Shown here: positions 1 through 12,902 of the stretch, one piece after another
Layout: every line of letters starts with the position of its first letter
How positions within the stretch are numbered: position 1 is the first letter of the stretch
DNA from: Tilletiopsis washingtonensis
Taxonomy: Eukaryota > Basidiomycota > Exobasidiomycetes > Entylomatales
Assembly (NCBI RefSeq): GCF_003144115.1
Contig: NW_020312018.1
Coordinates: 62,001-126,000, forward strand
DNA length: 64,000 nucleotides
Direction: 5' to 3'
The notes under the pieces: generated by a model
What the model was told of the DNA's origin: nothing
Databases searched by the model: none
What the model saw: only the letters and a program-made list of their open reading frames with translations
Position numbers and translations under genes: made by a program

Positions 1-220
1 CTCGCGCCGCTGCCGTCGTGGCGGCGTCTCGGCGCGGAGGAGCGCGTGCGCAGGAGGAGAGGAGACGGCGGCACGAGCGCAGAAGGAGAGGGAGCGGGCC
101 GCGTGGGAAAGCAATCTCGCGCAGCTTGGCGTGGGAGCAGCTGGGTCGGCGCACGTGACGCGTACGGCTGCCTCCACTCGGCGCTTCGAGGCGCGTCTGG
201 AAGCAGTGCAGCAGGCGTGA
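1..220 (+). CDS. Possible 3' end of an upstream gene (partial)
   Basis: A frame open from base 2 to a TGA at 218-220 encodes an Ala/Glu/Gln/Arg-rich tail ending in LEAVQQA. From about base 54, after a plausible GTGCGCAG acceptor, it reads like a charged helix with segments such as [11 protein letters not shown] and [12 protein letters not shown]. This could be the last exon of a plus-strand gene that begins outside the window. The stop lies only 134 bases before the DnaJ start, which is short but possible in so compact a genome. I recognise no family, and GC-rich DNA often yields such chance frames, so this is a weak call. Confidence 0.25.
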   Translation, partial: SRRCRRGGVSARRSACAGGEETAARAQKERERAAWESNLAQLGVGAAGSAHVTRTAASTRRFEARLEAVQQA

Positions 221-354
221 GAACGCAGGCACCTGGGCAGTGTGCGGCGGTGCGGGGCGCGTCGAGGCGCGGTTTGCTCGGGCTCAAGACGCGGCAGCGC
301 ACGGCCGCATCGCCAGTGCACCCCCTTCTCCTCTCTCTCACACACACACACACC

Positions 355-1760
355 ATGGGCAAGGACTACTACGCCATCCTCGGCGTGGCGCGCGACGCCA
401 GCGAGGAGGAGATTAAGAAGGCATACAAGAAGGCCGCGCTCAAGTGGCACCCCGACCGCCAGGCCAACTCGGGCAGCGGCAACAGCGCAGAGGGCGCAAA
501 GAAGAAGTTCCAGGAGGTGCGTCAGAGAAGGATGTGTGCTCTGCTGCAGCACTGACACGTCTGCTCCGCACAGCTCGGCGAGGCATTCGAGGTGCTCTCC
601 GACAAGCAGAAGCGCACCATCTACGACCAGGTCGGCGAGGACGGCCTCAAGGGCGGCGGCGGCGCACCGGGCGGCGGCGCCGGCGGCTTTCCAGGCGGCG
701 CAGGTGGCTTCCCGGGCGGTGCAGGTGGCTTTCCGGGCGGCGCCAGCTTCAGCTTCGGCGGTGAGTGCTTCACAGTCCACGCGCAGCCATGCACGCCTGC
801 TGACGCGCGACAGCAGGCCCGGGCGGCGCCGGCGGCTCCTTCTCGCCCTCAGACCCCAACGACATCGTGAGTCGCGCAGCCGCCCGCGGCGCCGCAGCAT
901 ACACTGACCCCTTTCGCAGTTTGCATCGCTCTTCGGCGCCATGGGCGGCGGTGGCTCGGGAGCCTCGCCGTTCGGCGGCATGGGCGGCGGCATGGGTAGC
1001 ATGGGCGGCATGCCAGGCATGCCAGGCATGGGCGGCATGGGCGGCGGCGGTGTGCCCGGCGGCTTCGACTTTGGCGGCGGCGGCATGCCGGGCATGCAGC
1101 AGCAGCGGCAGCAGTCGGGCCGCGCGTCGCCTGAGGGCCCCAAGGACGTCGAGAAGCGCCTGCCGTGCTCGCTCGAGGAGCTCTACGCCGGCGCCGAGCG
1201 CAAGCTCAAGGTGGGGCGCGTGCGCGGCGGCGAGAAGGAGGAGCAGGTGCTGCACGTCAACGTCGCCAAGGGCTGGAAGGCGGTGAGTTGATGACGTGCA
1301 CTGCAGCTGCTGCCATTACTGACTTTCCTCGCAGGGCACCAAGGTCCGCTTCGCTGGCGCCGGCAACGAGCGAGGGCCCGGCTCGGGCAGCTACCAGGAC
1401 ATCGTCTTCGTCATTGAGGAGAAGCCGCACCCGCGCTTCCGGCGGCAGGGCGACGACCTGCACGTCGACGCCACGCTCTCGCTGGCCGATGCGCTCGACC
1501 CACCAGCGGCCGGCACGCCGGCGTCGCGGCGCAGCGTGACGCATCTCGACGGACGCAAGCTCGAGGTGCCGCTGCCGCGCCCCGCGGCGGGCTCCACCAC
1601 CATCCAGCCGGGCCGCTCGACGCGCATCGCAAGCGAGGGCATGCCCATCTCCAAGACCAAGGGCGCCACAAAGGGCGACCTCGTCGTCGAGTGGCAAATC
1701 GCCCTGCCCGATCGGCTCGACGACGAGAAGCGCAAGGAGCTGCGGCGCCTCCTTGCCTAG
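355..1760 (+). CDS. SIS1: DnaJ/Hsp40 co-chaperone, class II (Sis1/DNAJB1 type)
   Basis: This is a J-domain co-chaperone that delivers clients to Hsp70 and stimulates its ATPase in the cytosol and nucleus. The N-terminus has a classic J domain: [11 protein letters not shown], a [16 protein letters not shown] helix with the HPD motif, then a [12 protein letters not shown] helix. A Gly/Phe-rich and then Gly/Met-rich linker (repeats of GGAGGFPG and MGGMPGMPG) follows. Two C-terminal beta domains come next ([38 protein letters not shown]), with no cysteine zinc finger, which makes it class II rather than Ydj1-like. Introns are about 517-573, 761-816, 867-919 and 1283-1334. The end LRRLLA-stop at 1758-1760 and the overall length match Sis1 proteins. 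The Gly/Met repeats are more extended than I would expect. Confidence 0.93.
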
Positions 1761-1853
1761 AGCTTCGCTTCCTGATAGACCTCTGTCCTTCTCTCTGTGT
1801 TTCTCCTCGCAATGTCACCGTGTCACGCGTCTCCTTGTCCATGCTCCCATTCG

Positions 1854-4337
<2,484 letters not shown>

Positions 4338-4703
4338 GGCGCCGAGAGGGATGGAGTGAGGTGGGTGAGAGAGAGGCCAGCTTGCGTTGCATCAGCGGCG
4401 GCGAGAGCAACGTCGTGCGAGCTTCGCGGCGGCGCGCGCCTCTCGCACGGGATGCGCCCTGCAGCATCCTTCTCGCGCCTGCGCCTACGCTGCACCGCTG
4501 ACATGGACAGCACGCTTCAGAAGACACTCCAGACTCAGTCATATCACACGCGAACTTGGAGAGGTGGTGAGCGCAGGCAGCATGGCCCACGCCGGGAACA
4601 ATGCATTAAGAGGACAACGGACGGCCGGGAATGTGCGAAGCCTCTCGCCGAGCCCACCGGGCAAAGTCTAGTCTCGCGGCGTGACGATGGTCCAAGCATG
4701 CGC

Positions 4704-5667
4704 TTAGGCCGTCGACTCCTTGAGGTAGGTGATGAGGTCGTTGCGGTCTGCGTGCAGTGTCAGCAGGAGCATCACGTCGCAGCACAGCACGGCGGCGCCA
4801 CTCACCCTTCTCCTTCTTGAGGCCGGCAAACGCCATCTTGGTGCCCGGGATGTACTTCTTCGGGTTCTCCAGGTACTCGAAGAGCGTCTCCTCCTCCCTG
4901 GATGTGCACGAGCGTCAGCGCATGCTCCTGCTCCGTCGCCACGCAGTGACCGCATCTGCCGCCATCGCATCTGCCCGGCGCCTGCAGTCTGCTCTCGCCA
5001 CCTGCGCCGCTTCATCGCGTATACCAGTCTGCTACGCCTCGCAGTCCTGCTGTCCTCGCGCCGGCCTCGTGCGCCGTCTCCGTCCCCTGTTCTGCTCCTT
5101 CCTCTCCCTAAATGCCGCCTCGTCCTCCGCCTCGCAACTCCCGCTGCGTCGCTGTGCCGGCATACTAACCAGGTGACACCCTTGTTCACGTTGGCGGCAG
5201 TGTACGAGAAGCCCTCGACCTGGCCGGTCTTGCGGCCGAAGAGACCGTCTGTGCGCGGCAGAGGGCGTGTAAGCATGCTGCGCAAGAGCAGCCCTGTGCG
5301 CCGCGCGCCACTCACGGAGGTTGGGGCCGACTGCAGATAGAACACGCAAGAAGGGCGGAGAGATGAGCATGCAGCACAGATCGTCGTGCTGGCTGCGCCA
5401 CGGCGCCGCCATGAGACCCTGCGCCGGCGCAGGGCCCGCGCAGCCGCACCGCGCACACCGCTGCTGCCACTCACCCTTGTTCGGGCCGCCCTGCTCGACG
5501 GTGTGGCACTGCGCGCAGCGCGTCTTGAAGAGGCTGTGGCGGCGAGTGTGAGCATGCTGCGCCGCAGGGAAACAAGGCCACGGCGCGAGAAGAGCGCAGA
5601 AGCTGCGCCTTCTCGCGGGCCACACGCACCTGGCGCCCTTGGACGAGTCACCGGACTTGAAACCCAT
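4704..5667 (-). CDS. CYC1: Cytochrome c
   Basis: It is the mobile electron carrier between complexes III and IV in the mitochondrial intermembrane space. The haem attachment site CAQCH (about residues 19-23), the [14 protein letters not shown] loop and the axial-Met segment [16 protein letters not shown] are all present, and the protein ends YLKEST(A)-stop. It must be assembled from five exons. Exon 1 (5630-5667) encodes [12 protein letters not shown]. Exon 3 is only 15 nt (5316-5330, VGPNL). Intron 4 (4898-5169) is unusually long at about 272 nt. A TATA-like sequence on the minus strand lies about 105 bases upstream. Length (about 107-110 aa) and every diagnostic residue fit the family. Confidence 0.95.
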
Positions 5668-6758
5668 GGTGTTAGATTAGAGGGTGCGAGGAGAGAGAAG
5701 GGCCAGAGGGCAGGTGTGTGGTGCGGTGGTGGTTGCGGGAAGCACGGGCGACGCCGGCGCTGGCCCGGCGGCTTATATTACCGAAGCGGGCGCTGGGCGG
5801 CGTGGCTGGGCGCTGGCTGTCCAACAAACGGCGGCCGGATGTGCTGCACCGCTTGCGCGCGCCGTCGGCCTGCCCGAAGCGTTGGAATGTCTGCCTCGGC
5901 GGCGCTGCGCCCGCCGGCCACCGCCCGCCGCCGCCGCCGCTGACGCTTGCCTCTCCTGCCGTTGGGCGCCAGGCACGCCGCCGCCGCGCCGGCTTTCTGT
6001 CCGTGGCGGCGCAGATCGATTTTTTCGCGCAGCGCAGCCCGCACCCTGCAGCGCCGCGCTGGCTCCGGCTCTCGCCGAGCGCGCCACGTGGCATGCTGAT
6101 TTCAAAGCAGCCGCGCCCGAGCGCCATCCCTCGCACTTCCCTTTCCTCGCTCGAGTCGCCCCGAGCGGTTTGGCCGAGCAGCGAGCAAGACGTCCGAGTG
6201 CCGAGCGGGGCCTCGCAGCCGCAGGCGTGACAGATCGGAGTCGGCGCTGCTCCAGGGTCCAGGCGCAGGTCACGGGACACGCCCCCTGGAGAGCCGGACG
6301 GGCAGTCGGCCTTGGCTCGTGTGCGTACGAAGCTCGAGCAGCGAGAAGGAAGCACTGGACGTGCGAGCGGACGCTTTGTTGGTCGCTTCCATGCTGGCAG
6401 AGGGCACAAAGGCGCTCGTGTCTGCACGTGCTTGGGCGTCTGGTCGCGTGAGTGCACAGACCTCTGGCAAGAGGAGCTGTCTGCGGACTTCGCCTTTCGT
6501 CAAGAGGCGACCAGCCCCACGAACACCGCCAGCCGCAAGCAAGAGACAATCTCTTCATTCTGCGCGCAAACGTAGTCGGCATCACGGCACGTGGGCCAAC
6601 CAGGGATGGACGGCGACGCAAGAGCTGGCGAGCGGAGCGGCGTGGCTTAGAGCGAGCGTGGGAACGCGGCGTCGCGTGCGGCGAGCGAGACGCGTCCGAG
6701 CGGCGCGCTCTCTCCTCCACGTTGCTTGCCTTCGCTCCACCTCGCTGCCCTCGCCGCA
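5668..6758. other. Intergenic region, divergent promoters of CYC1 and MIS18
   Basis: This 1.1 kb holds no convincing coding sequence: the open frames overlap on both strands and use codons unlike the neighbouring genes. It should contain both promoters. Two CACGTG boxes (6085-6090 and 6588-6593) are visible, but this hexamer is expected roughly every 3 kb at this GC content, so their function is unproven. Confidence 0.6.
5771..5780 (-). promoter_or_regulatory. TATA-like element of CYC1
   Basis: On the minus strand this reads TAATATAAGC, the only AT-rich block near the gene, about 105 bases upstream of the cytochrome c ATG at 5667. It is placed by sequence and position only. Confidence 0.4.
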
Positions 6759-8367
6759 ATGTCGCGCGCCTCGTCGTCGTCGCCCGACGAGCTCGACGGC
6801 TCGCACCCGCGCGCCTACGTCCACGCACGCACCCAGCTCACGTCCGAAGATGCCGACTTGGCTGCCGATGCGCCCGCCGCCGCACCGCCGCCGCGCCGGC
6901 GCACGCACAGCCGCAGCAGCGCCGCCAGCGCCGGCCAGCACGCGTCGACGAGCGCCCTGCCCGCCACGACTGCCTCAGCACAGCTGACGCGCGAGCGCGA
7001 CCACCGCTCGCCAAAGTCGTCGCCCTCGACACCCGGGCGCCGGCAGCGGCAGGCCAGCGCCGACGAGCGCGCCGCCGAGGCCGAGCGCGAGGCACACCTA
7101 GCCGAGTGGCGCGACGACAACCCCGACGACGTGCTGCGCCACGCCGACGCCTGGGAGCGCGATGCCTACTGGCGCGCATACGCCGAGGCCGAGGCCGAGG
7201 CCGACGAGATCAAGGCGGCCTACCTCGCCGACGCGCGCGAGAAGCGCGTCGGCGGCCAGCGGCGTGCCGAGGCACCCATGCACGCCGCGCCGCCGCTGCG
7301 GGGCCACGAGGCGCTGTTGGAACGTGAGAGCGAGTCGGCGCAGGCCGAGGTGCTCGAGCATCAGCAGGAGGAGGAAGCACTGCGCGACGAGGTGCCGAGC
7401 GACGAGGCACTGCTCGTCTTCCAGTGCGTGCAGTGCGGCGCCATACTGGGCGACAGTCTGGCGTGGGTCGTCGCGCAGCGAGAGCTGGCGCTGCTTGTGC
7501 TGTCCGGTGAGTGGGTGTCGCGGCAGGTGTGCAGTGCTGCAGTGCACAGAAGCGCGTTGAAGAAGGACAGCGGGGATAAGGCACCACCTTGCTGGCGCGC
7601 TCACCGCCATCACGCTCCTTCCTGCTGCGCCCCAGCTCACGCCTTTCTCCCAGCCGTGACGCCGGCGGTGCAGGCCGACCCATCTCTACACACATCCTCA
7701 GCACCAGGTCCCGATCTCGGCTCGTGCGTTGTGCACACTCTCACACTAGCTGACCTGCAAGCTCACATCTCGCCTGCCTCCGCTGCAGCACGTTCTCGAC
7801 GCTGGCGTGTGCGCCGCCGTGCAGTGCGCCGCTCGGACGAACATATCGTACAACACCAGCGGCACTCGATGAGCTGCGCTCGGCATATGCGCTCGACATC
7901 GCCGCGGTGCGCGTGTGAGTGTGCAGACAGACTCCCGGCGAATGCTCGTCGAGCGGATTGGCGCTGACGCCAGCGCCCTGGCAGCTACCAACTCGGCTCG
8001 GCCATGACTGCCAACGGCGTGCCGGCACGACATGCACAGGCCGCTCGGCATGCCGAGGCTGCGCCCGCTCGAAGCGGCGCCCTCGATGACCATCGCGTGA
8101 GTGCAGCCGTAGCACGAGTCTGCCCTTCGACGCTGACAAGCCACTGCGTCTCGCCAGGTGCGCGTGCTGCTCATGGGCCTGGGCGAGCGGCTGCTGCGTC
8201 TCGAGCAGACGGTGCAGACGCTGCTGGCGCCGCCACCGCCGCCGCAGCGCGAGCAGAGCGCCGGCAGCTGGGAGCGCGAGGGCAGTGGCGGCCGCGGCAG
8301 CAAGCGCTCGCTCGGAGCTAGCGCTGGGCCACCGGAGAGAGGGGCACAGCGACGACGCGGGCGGTAG
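6759..8367 (+). CDS. MIS18: Mis18-family kinetochore protein
   Basis: Mis18 proteins prime centromeres for deposition of the CENP-A histone. Residues about 220-330 form the Mis18/Yippee-like fold: VFQCVQCGAILGDSLAWV, then after two introns LGRTYRTTPAALDELRSAY and finally VYQLGSA. The first zinc pair is C223-x2-C226. The second is C264-APP-C268, a CxxxC rather than the usual CxxC. The N-terminal 200 residues are disordered and charged. The last exon (from residue 337) begins with a short leucine-rich helix (LLMGLGERLLRLEQTVQTLL), like the C-terminal helix other Mis18 proteins use to oligomerise. Exons are 6759-7506, 7702-7723 (22 nt), 7789-7914, 7985-8096 and 8158-8367, giving 405 aa in frame. 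The start is the first ATG, after a pyrimidine-rich leader. Confidence 0.85.
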
Positions 8368-8628
8368 CGACTGGTGTGCTGGAGCCTGTGGCTGCGTCGC
8401 AGCTGCGCATGTGCTCTGCCGCCGCCATCTGCATCCTGTCCCGGACCTCCATGTACGTGCAGCTTGGCTGCTGCCTCTTCACCATCGCCATACCATCCGG
8501 ACTGTTTGCCTCTGTGCTGATGTGGTGTGTATTGCGCTGATCTCTGCGCAGCCCTCCCTCCAACCTCAAACCCCTGTCCCCCATCTCGCCCGTCCCAGCC
8601 CTTCCATCTGCTACCGCCCTGCCATCTG

Positions 8629-9198
8629 CTACCGCAATGCCTGCACCTGCTCCTCCACGACCTCGTCGACGAGCGTGCCCTCGAGCTCCTCCTCGCCGAG
8701 CGTGCCCTCCACCACCTCGCCGCTGCCGAGCTGCAGGCCGAGCGGCATGCCCGCCGTGCCGTCGCGCACGCGGCGGCCCATCTCGAGGCGCAGCGCGCGG
8801 CCAAAGGCGCCGAGGCGGTCGCCGTGCGTGTGCTGCACGTAGGCGTCGAGGCCGCCGAGCTTGCGCATGGTGCGCATGGCGCGCGTCGTGATGCGACAGC
8901 CGATGTTGCGCTGCAGCACGTCGCTCCAGAGGGCGTGCTTGACCTGCACGTTGGGGCGCCACGTGCGAGCCGTCTTCTGGCGCGACTTGGGCACGTTGTG
9001 GCCGCTCTGCAGCTGGGCGCCGTGGTAGAGGCCGCGCTGGCTGGCCTTGAAGGTGCGCCCGGCGAGCTGCGCGAGGAGCGCCGTGGGGCGCGAGAAGGGC
9101 GACGAGCGGGCGGCGGTGCGCTGCGACGCGCCGGCGCCGGAGCCCTTTGCGCCGCGGTACGTGGTGCGCGACGTGAGCAGCCGGAGCGTCGCGAACAT
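8629..9198 (-). CDS. MRPL24: Mitochondrial large-subunit ribosomal protein bL28m
   Basis: This single-exon gene encodes 189 aa. The N-terminus is basic and free of acidic residues (MFATLRLLTSRTTYRGAKG), as expected for mitochondrial import. The L28 core follows: RGLYHGAQLQSGHNVPKSRQ, TARTWRPNVQVKHALWSD, then CRITTRAMRTMRKLGGLDAY, which is diagnostic for bL28. An acidic C-terminal extension (GEEELEGTLVDEVVEEQVQ) is typical of fungal mitochondrial forms. Its start lies only 152 bases from the oppositely oriented AUR1, so the two share a very compact promoter. Its 3' end converges on MIS18. Confidence 0.92.
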   Translation of the reverse strand: MFATLRLLTSRTTYRGAKGSGAGASQRTAARSSPFSRPTALLAQLAGRTFKASQRGLYHGAQLQSGHNVPKSRQKTARTWRPNVQVKHALWSDVLQRNIGCRITTRAMRTMRKLGGLDAYVQHTHGDRLGAFGRALRLEMGRRVRDGTAGMPLGLQLGSGEVVEGTLGEEELEGTLVDEVVEEQVQALR

Positions 9199-9350
9199 GG
9201 CGGGTGGTGGAGGAAGAGGACGAAGAGGGGCGCGCCAGACGCTTGGGTGATGCAGGCGGCGATCGGCACGTGACGCCGCGCGCCCGCTGCGATGCTCTCT
9301 TACCCGTGTCGCGCGCCTCGCACGCCTCCTTCTCCCCCTCCACCTTCGCC
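9199..9350. promoter_or_regulatory. Compact bidirectional promoter, bL28m / AUR1
   Basis: Only 152 bases separate the two start codons. The segment contains CACGTGAC at 9267-9274, a Cbf1/bHLH-type E-box. A similar GCACGTGACG occurs about 200 bases upstream of the DnaJ start (151-160). That this box drives both genes is inference. Confidence 0.45.
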
Positions 9351-10993
9351 ATGTCGCCGCCCGCTCGGCAAGCGCACGGCGTCGCCCTCCCGCCGGCGCT
9401 GGCACGCCGCCTGCCCGCGGCGCTGCACTACCTCGCCACGCGCATCCTCAGCGCCGCGACGCGCCTCGAGACAAGCACGTCCGTCGCCCTCTCGCTCGCG
9501 CGCCTGCGCGCCTGGCGCCCCACGCGCGGCGAGAAGGCCAAGTACGCCTTCCTGCTGGCGCTCGCGCTGCCGTGCCTCTACATCATGGCCGCGCCCGCGT
9601 TCCCGCTCAAGCTCGCCCTGCCCGCCGTCTACACGCTCGCCGTGCTACTGCCCGTCTCGTCGCAGTTCATCCTGCCCGCCACGCCCATCTTTGCCTGGCT
9701 GCTGCTCTTCTACTCGTCGCAGTTCCTCGCGCCCGAGTCGCGCCCGCACATCTGGGTCAGCGTTCTGCCGACGCTCGAGAGCGTGTGGTACGGCGCGTCG
9801 ATCAGCGACATCCTCACGCACTTCGGCCATCCCGCGCTCGACATTCTCGCCTGGCTGCCCTACGGCGTCATCCACTTCGTCGCGCCCTTTGTCGTCGCCG
9901 CGCTGCTCTTCGTCTTTGCGCCGCCGGGCGCGACAAAGGTGTTTGGCGCCGCGTTTGGCTTCCTCAACATCCTCGGCGTCATGACGCAGGTCGGCTTCCC
10001 GTGTGCGCCGCCGTGTGAGTAGCAGGACGTGAGAGGCGAGACCGCAGAAGGGTGCGACGAGCCGGCCGCTCTTCCCGCGAAGCTGCAGTGCGGAGCTGCG
10101 CGTAAGATCCGGCAGAGCAGACGCATTGAAGAAGCGTCAGTCGCGCCCGCAGAGCTCTGCTGTGCGTCTTGTACGGCCCATCGGCTCTGCAGGTGGTGCT
10201 CTGCGCGCTGAGAGTACTCTTCGGACTCGGTCTGCTCTGCAGCTGGTGCATACCCTCGTCGCGCTGCTCATCGCTTGCGCTCCCAGGGTACGAGCTGCGC
10301 GAGGGCCTGACGCCGGCCAATTACTCGATGAAGGGCTCGCCGGCGGGCCTGGCGCGCATCGACGCCCTCTTCCACGGGCACGGCTACACGCTCACCTTCA
10401 CCAACGCGCCCGTGCCCTTCGGCGCCTTTCCCTCGCTGCACGCCGGCTGCGCCACGATGGAGGCGCTCTTCCTCAGCTACTTCTTCCCTGTGGCGCTGCG
10501 CATCGGGCGCGTGCGGCTGGATGCACGCGTGCTGTACTGGACGTACGCCTTCTGGCTGTACTGGTGCACCATGTACCTCATGCACCACTACCTCGTCGAC
10601 CTCGTCGGCGGCGCATGCCTGGCGACGGCATGCTTCTACTGTGCGTATGCCAGGCCTTTGCTCTCTCGCGCACTGCTCACGCCCGCGCCCGCAGTCTTCC
10701 TCACCAACGAGATGCGCTTCCAGATGGAGACAAATTGGACGGCGCGGCCGTCGGCAGCACAGCCCATCACGGCGCTGCCGGCAGCGACGGAGCCGCAGGA
10801 TGCGTTCGGCGTGCGGCCGTCGGTCGACATCGAGCGGCGGCCGATGCCTGCGTCGCGCGCGGGCGGCGAGGACGAGGTGCGCATGGACGAGCTGCGCCGC
10901 GCGCCGACGCCGATGCAGCGCAGCGGCAGCAACCGCAGCGCCACGGCCGACGTGCTGTTCGAACAGCCCGACGAGGTGCGGAGAGACGCGTAG
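9351..10993 (+). CDS. AUR1: Inositol phosphorylceramide synthase (Aur1)
   Basis: It transfers phosphoinositol from phosphatidylinositol to ceramide in the Golgi, and is the essential fungal enzyme targeted by aureobasidin A. The protein (438 aa) has several membrane helices and the PAP2-like signatures of Aur1: YSMKGSPAGLARID, then FGAFPSLHAGCATMEALF (H273), then HHYLVDLVGGA (H322, D326). The spacing agrees with the known His-His-Asp site. Exons are 9351-10014, 10287-10640 and 10695-10993. The first join rebuilds the conserved APPWY sequence across a 272-nt intron. The second intron (54 nt) is a multiple of three and has no stop, so read-through would also be open. A serine-rich, cytosolic-looking tail ends the protein. 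Confidence 0.95.
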
Positions 10994-11642
10994 CGCACAC
11001 GGCGCCTGGAGTGCCCTTAATGCAGATGCCCTGTCATAGGAAGCTCTGGCGTTCGCTTGCGAGGAGTGAGCTAGAAGGAGAGCGAGAGATGCACCATCAG
11101 CCCTGCTGCTCGCTGTGCGAGCGGCTGCGCACTGGGAGCGGGCACAGGCATGGCAGTGCAGCCGACGCCGCAGCAACGCATCCTGGCGAGACACGATGCG
11201 GCACGGCTCCAGCGCCAGCTTCACCGACAGGGCCCGGTGCCGCTTGCTGTTCCCTGGCCCGCCGGTGCCGACAGCGCTTGCTGCTACGCCTGCTCGGCGA
11301 TCGGGCGCAAGTCACGCATCCTGGCCGGCGGCTGCCGTGAGCTCCGCAGCCGCCGCGCTGCCGCCGCTGCCGCGCGTCTTAACGCCGCGCGGCACCGGAG
11401 ATTGCGCGCGGCGCATCGATCCGTGCGCCGCGGAGCGAGGAGCTGGAACGCAGCATCCGAAGTGCTCGCTCCTTCTCTCGTCACGTCCACCGACACTTCA
11501 GGCACCAGCACGCAAGGCGGCGCGAGAGGCATATAACGCTGCTGTGTGCGGCCTCCAGCAGCGCATGCCATCCACACACACGAGCCTCCTTGCTCTCCTC
11601 ATTCTCAGCACCGCCCTCTTTCTCACCTCGCGCACACGCACC
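10994..11642. other. Intergenic region upstream of the extradiol dioxygenase gene
   Basis: This 650-base stretch between AUR1 and the dioxygenase gene has no supported gene. It contains a TATA box at 11531-11537. Open frames here are chance frames of GC-rich DNA. Confidence 0.55.
11531..11537 (+). promoter_or_regulatory. TATA box of the extradiol dioxygenase gene
   Basis: ATATAAC lies 112 bases before the ATG at 11643 and only about 30 bases before an in-frame upstream ATG at 11565. This suggests that transcription begins around or after the upstream ATG and that 11643 is the usual start. Confidence 0.5.
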
Positions 11643-12614
11643 ATGGCCGCACGCGCGCCCATCTGGTCCATCGCCCACGGCGGCCCGCCGACGCTCTTCG
11701 ACACGGAGCACAAGGCACACAAGGCCTGGGTCGACGTCGGCCGCGCCATCGTCGCTAGCCAGGCACGCGCCCTCGTCGTCGTCTCGGCGCACTGGGAGGC
11801 CGAGCAGCCCGGCACGGTGCTCGTCAACGAGCAGCAGGCGCCCAAGCAGATCTACGACTTCTACAACTTGTGAGACGCGCGCAGAGGCGCTCCTGTGCGG
11901 CACACTGACGCCTCGCACAGCCCGAAGCACTACTACGACCAGCGCTTCGACACGCACACGCCGCAGTGGCTCAGCGACGTCGTCGTGCAGCACCTGTCCG
12001 GCTCCAGCTTTGCGCCGCAGCGCGTGCCGCGCGGGCCCGACCACGGCGTCTGGGTGCCGCTCAAGGCGGCGTTTGGCGCCGCAGCGCCTCTGCCGCTCGT
12101 GCAGGTCTCGCTGCCGGCGCCGTCGGGCGACGCACTCACCGACGCCCGCGCCGCACTGGCGCTCGGCGAGGCGCTGCGCGGCCTCAGAGAGCAGGGCATC
12201 GCCGTGCTCGGCAGCGGCCAGCCTGTGCACAACCTGCGCGATGCCTTCGGCGGCGGCGGCGACGGTGCGTCTGGCGCGCTGCGAGCGCGACGTCTGCGGC
12301 TGACACCTGTCTCACAGGCTCGTACGGCGGGCCGTTCCTGCGCGCCCACTCTGATGCGCTCCTCGCCTCGGGCCACGCCCGCTGGGACGCCGCAGAGGCA
12401 CTGACGAAGCGGCCCGAATTCAAGCGGGCGCACCCGACGACGGAGCACTTTCTGCCTGCGCTCGTTGCGCTCGGCGCGGCGGACGACGCCGAGCCGACAA
12501 AGGAGCTGCTGTTCATCGACGAGGGCGCGCTTGGCTGGGCCATGGTGAGTGGCTCCAACGCAGCACGTCGAGACCGCAGTCGCTGATGGCACTTGGCTGC
12601 AGTACCAGTGGTGA
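11643..12614 (+). CDS. Class III extradiol ring-cleavage dioxygenase (LigB/DODA family)
   Basis: It is a cytosolic metal-dependent dioxygenase related to 4,5-DOPA dioxygenases and E. coli YgiD, and probably opens catechol-type rings. Its true substrate is unknown. The metal-ligand pattern is clear: H12 in SIAHGGPPTLF, H50 in VVSAHWE and H179 in PVHNLRDAFG. Also conserved are YDFYNFPKHYYDQ and the GPDHGVWVPLK loop. Exons are 11643-11869, 11921-12264, 12318-12544 and 12603-12614, giving 269 aa. The last exon encodes only YQW and the stop, matching the usual family ending. An upstream in-frame ATG at 11565 would add 26 residues with a hydrophobic stretch (see findings). It converges with the Crk1-like kinase gene. 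Confidence 0.88.
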
Positions 12615-12902
12615 TACCCTTCTGATGAGAAATTGAATCGTGCATTGTGATTGAATGTGTGAAGAGCAGCCGGTCGCAGAGACAGGAAGGCGAGCAACAT
12701 GAGGGCGTGTTGGGAATGAAGCGAAGGGGTAGGCAGCGTGAGGTCGTGGAAGGTGAAAGGGGATAGTCTCGCGCAAGGGGCACAGGTAGAAGGAGCGCGC
12801 GCAGAGAGGGTCGTGGCGGGCGCATAGGCCGGCGCAGAGGGGAAATAGGAGCGCCGCGTGACGGCGCCCACGAAGAAAGACAGGCTGACAGCTGCTCGGG
12901 CC

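Noticed and set aside
6160-6235. GGTTTGGCCGAGC block resembling the 5' part of a tRNA-Ser or tRNA-Leu
   Set aside because: No matching B box (GGTTCGANTCC) or acceptor stem could be found downstream.
6085-6593. CACGTG boxes as a significant regulatory signature
   Set aside because: At this GC content the hexamer is expected about every 3 kb, and it also occurs inside coding regions. Only position-specific cases are mentioned.
5672-6828. Several 250-350 codon minus-strand frames in the CYC1/MIS18 gap
   Set aside because: They overlap each other and extend into MIS18 antisense, with no domain and no plausible start context.
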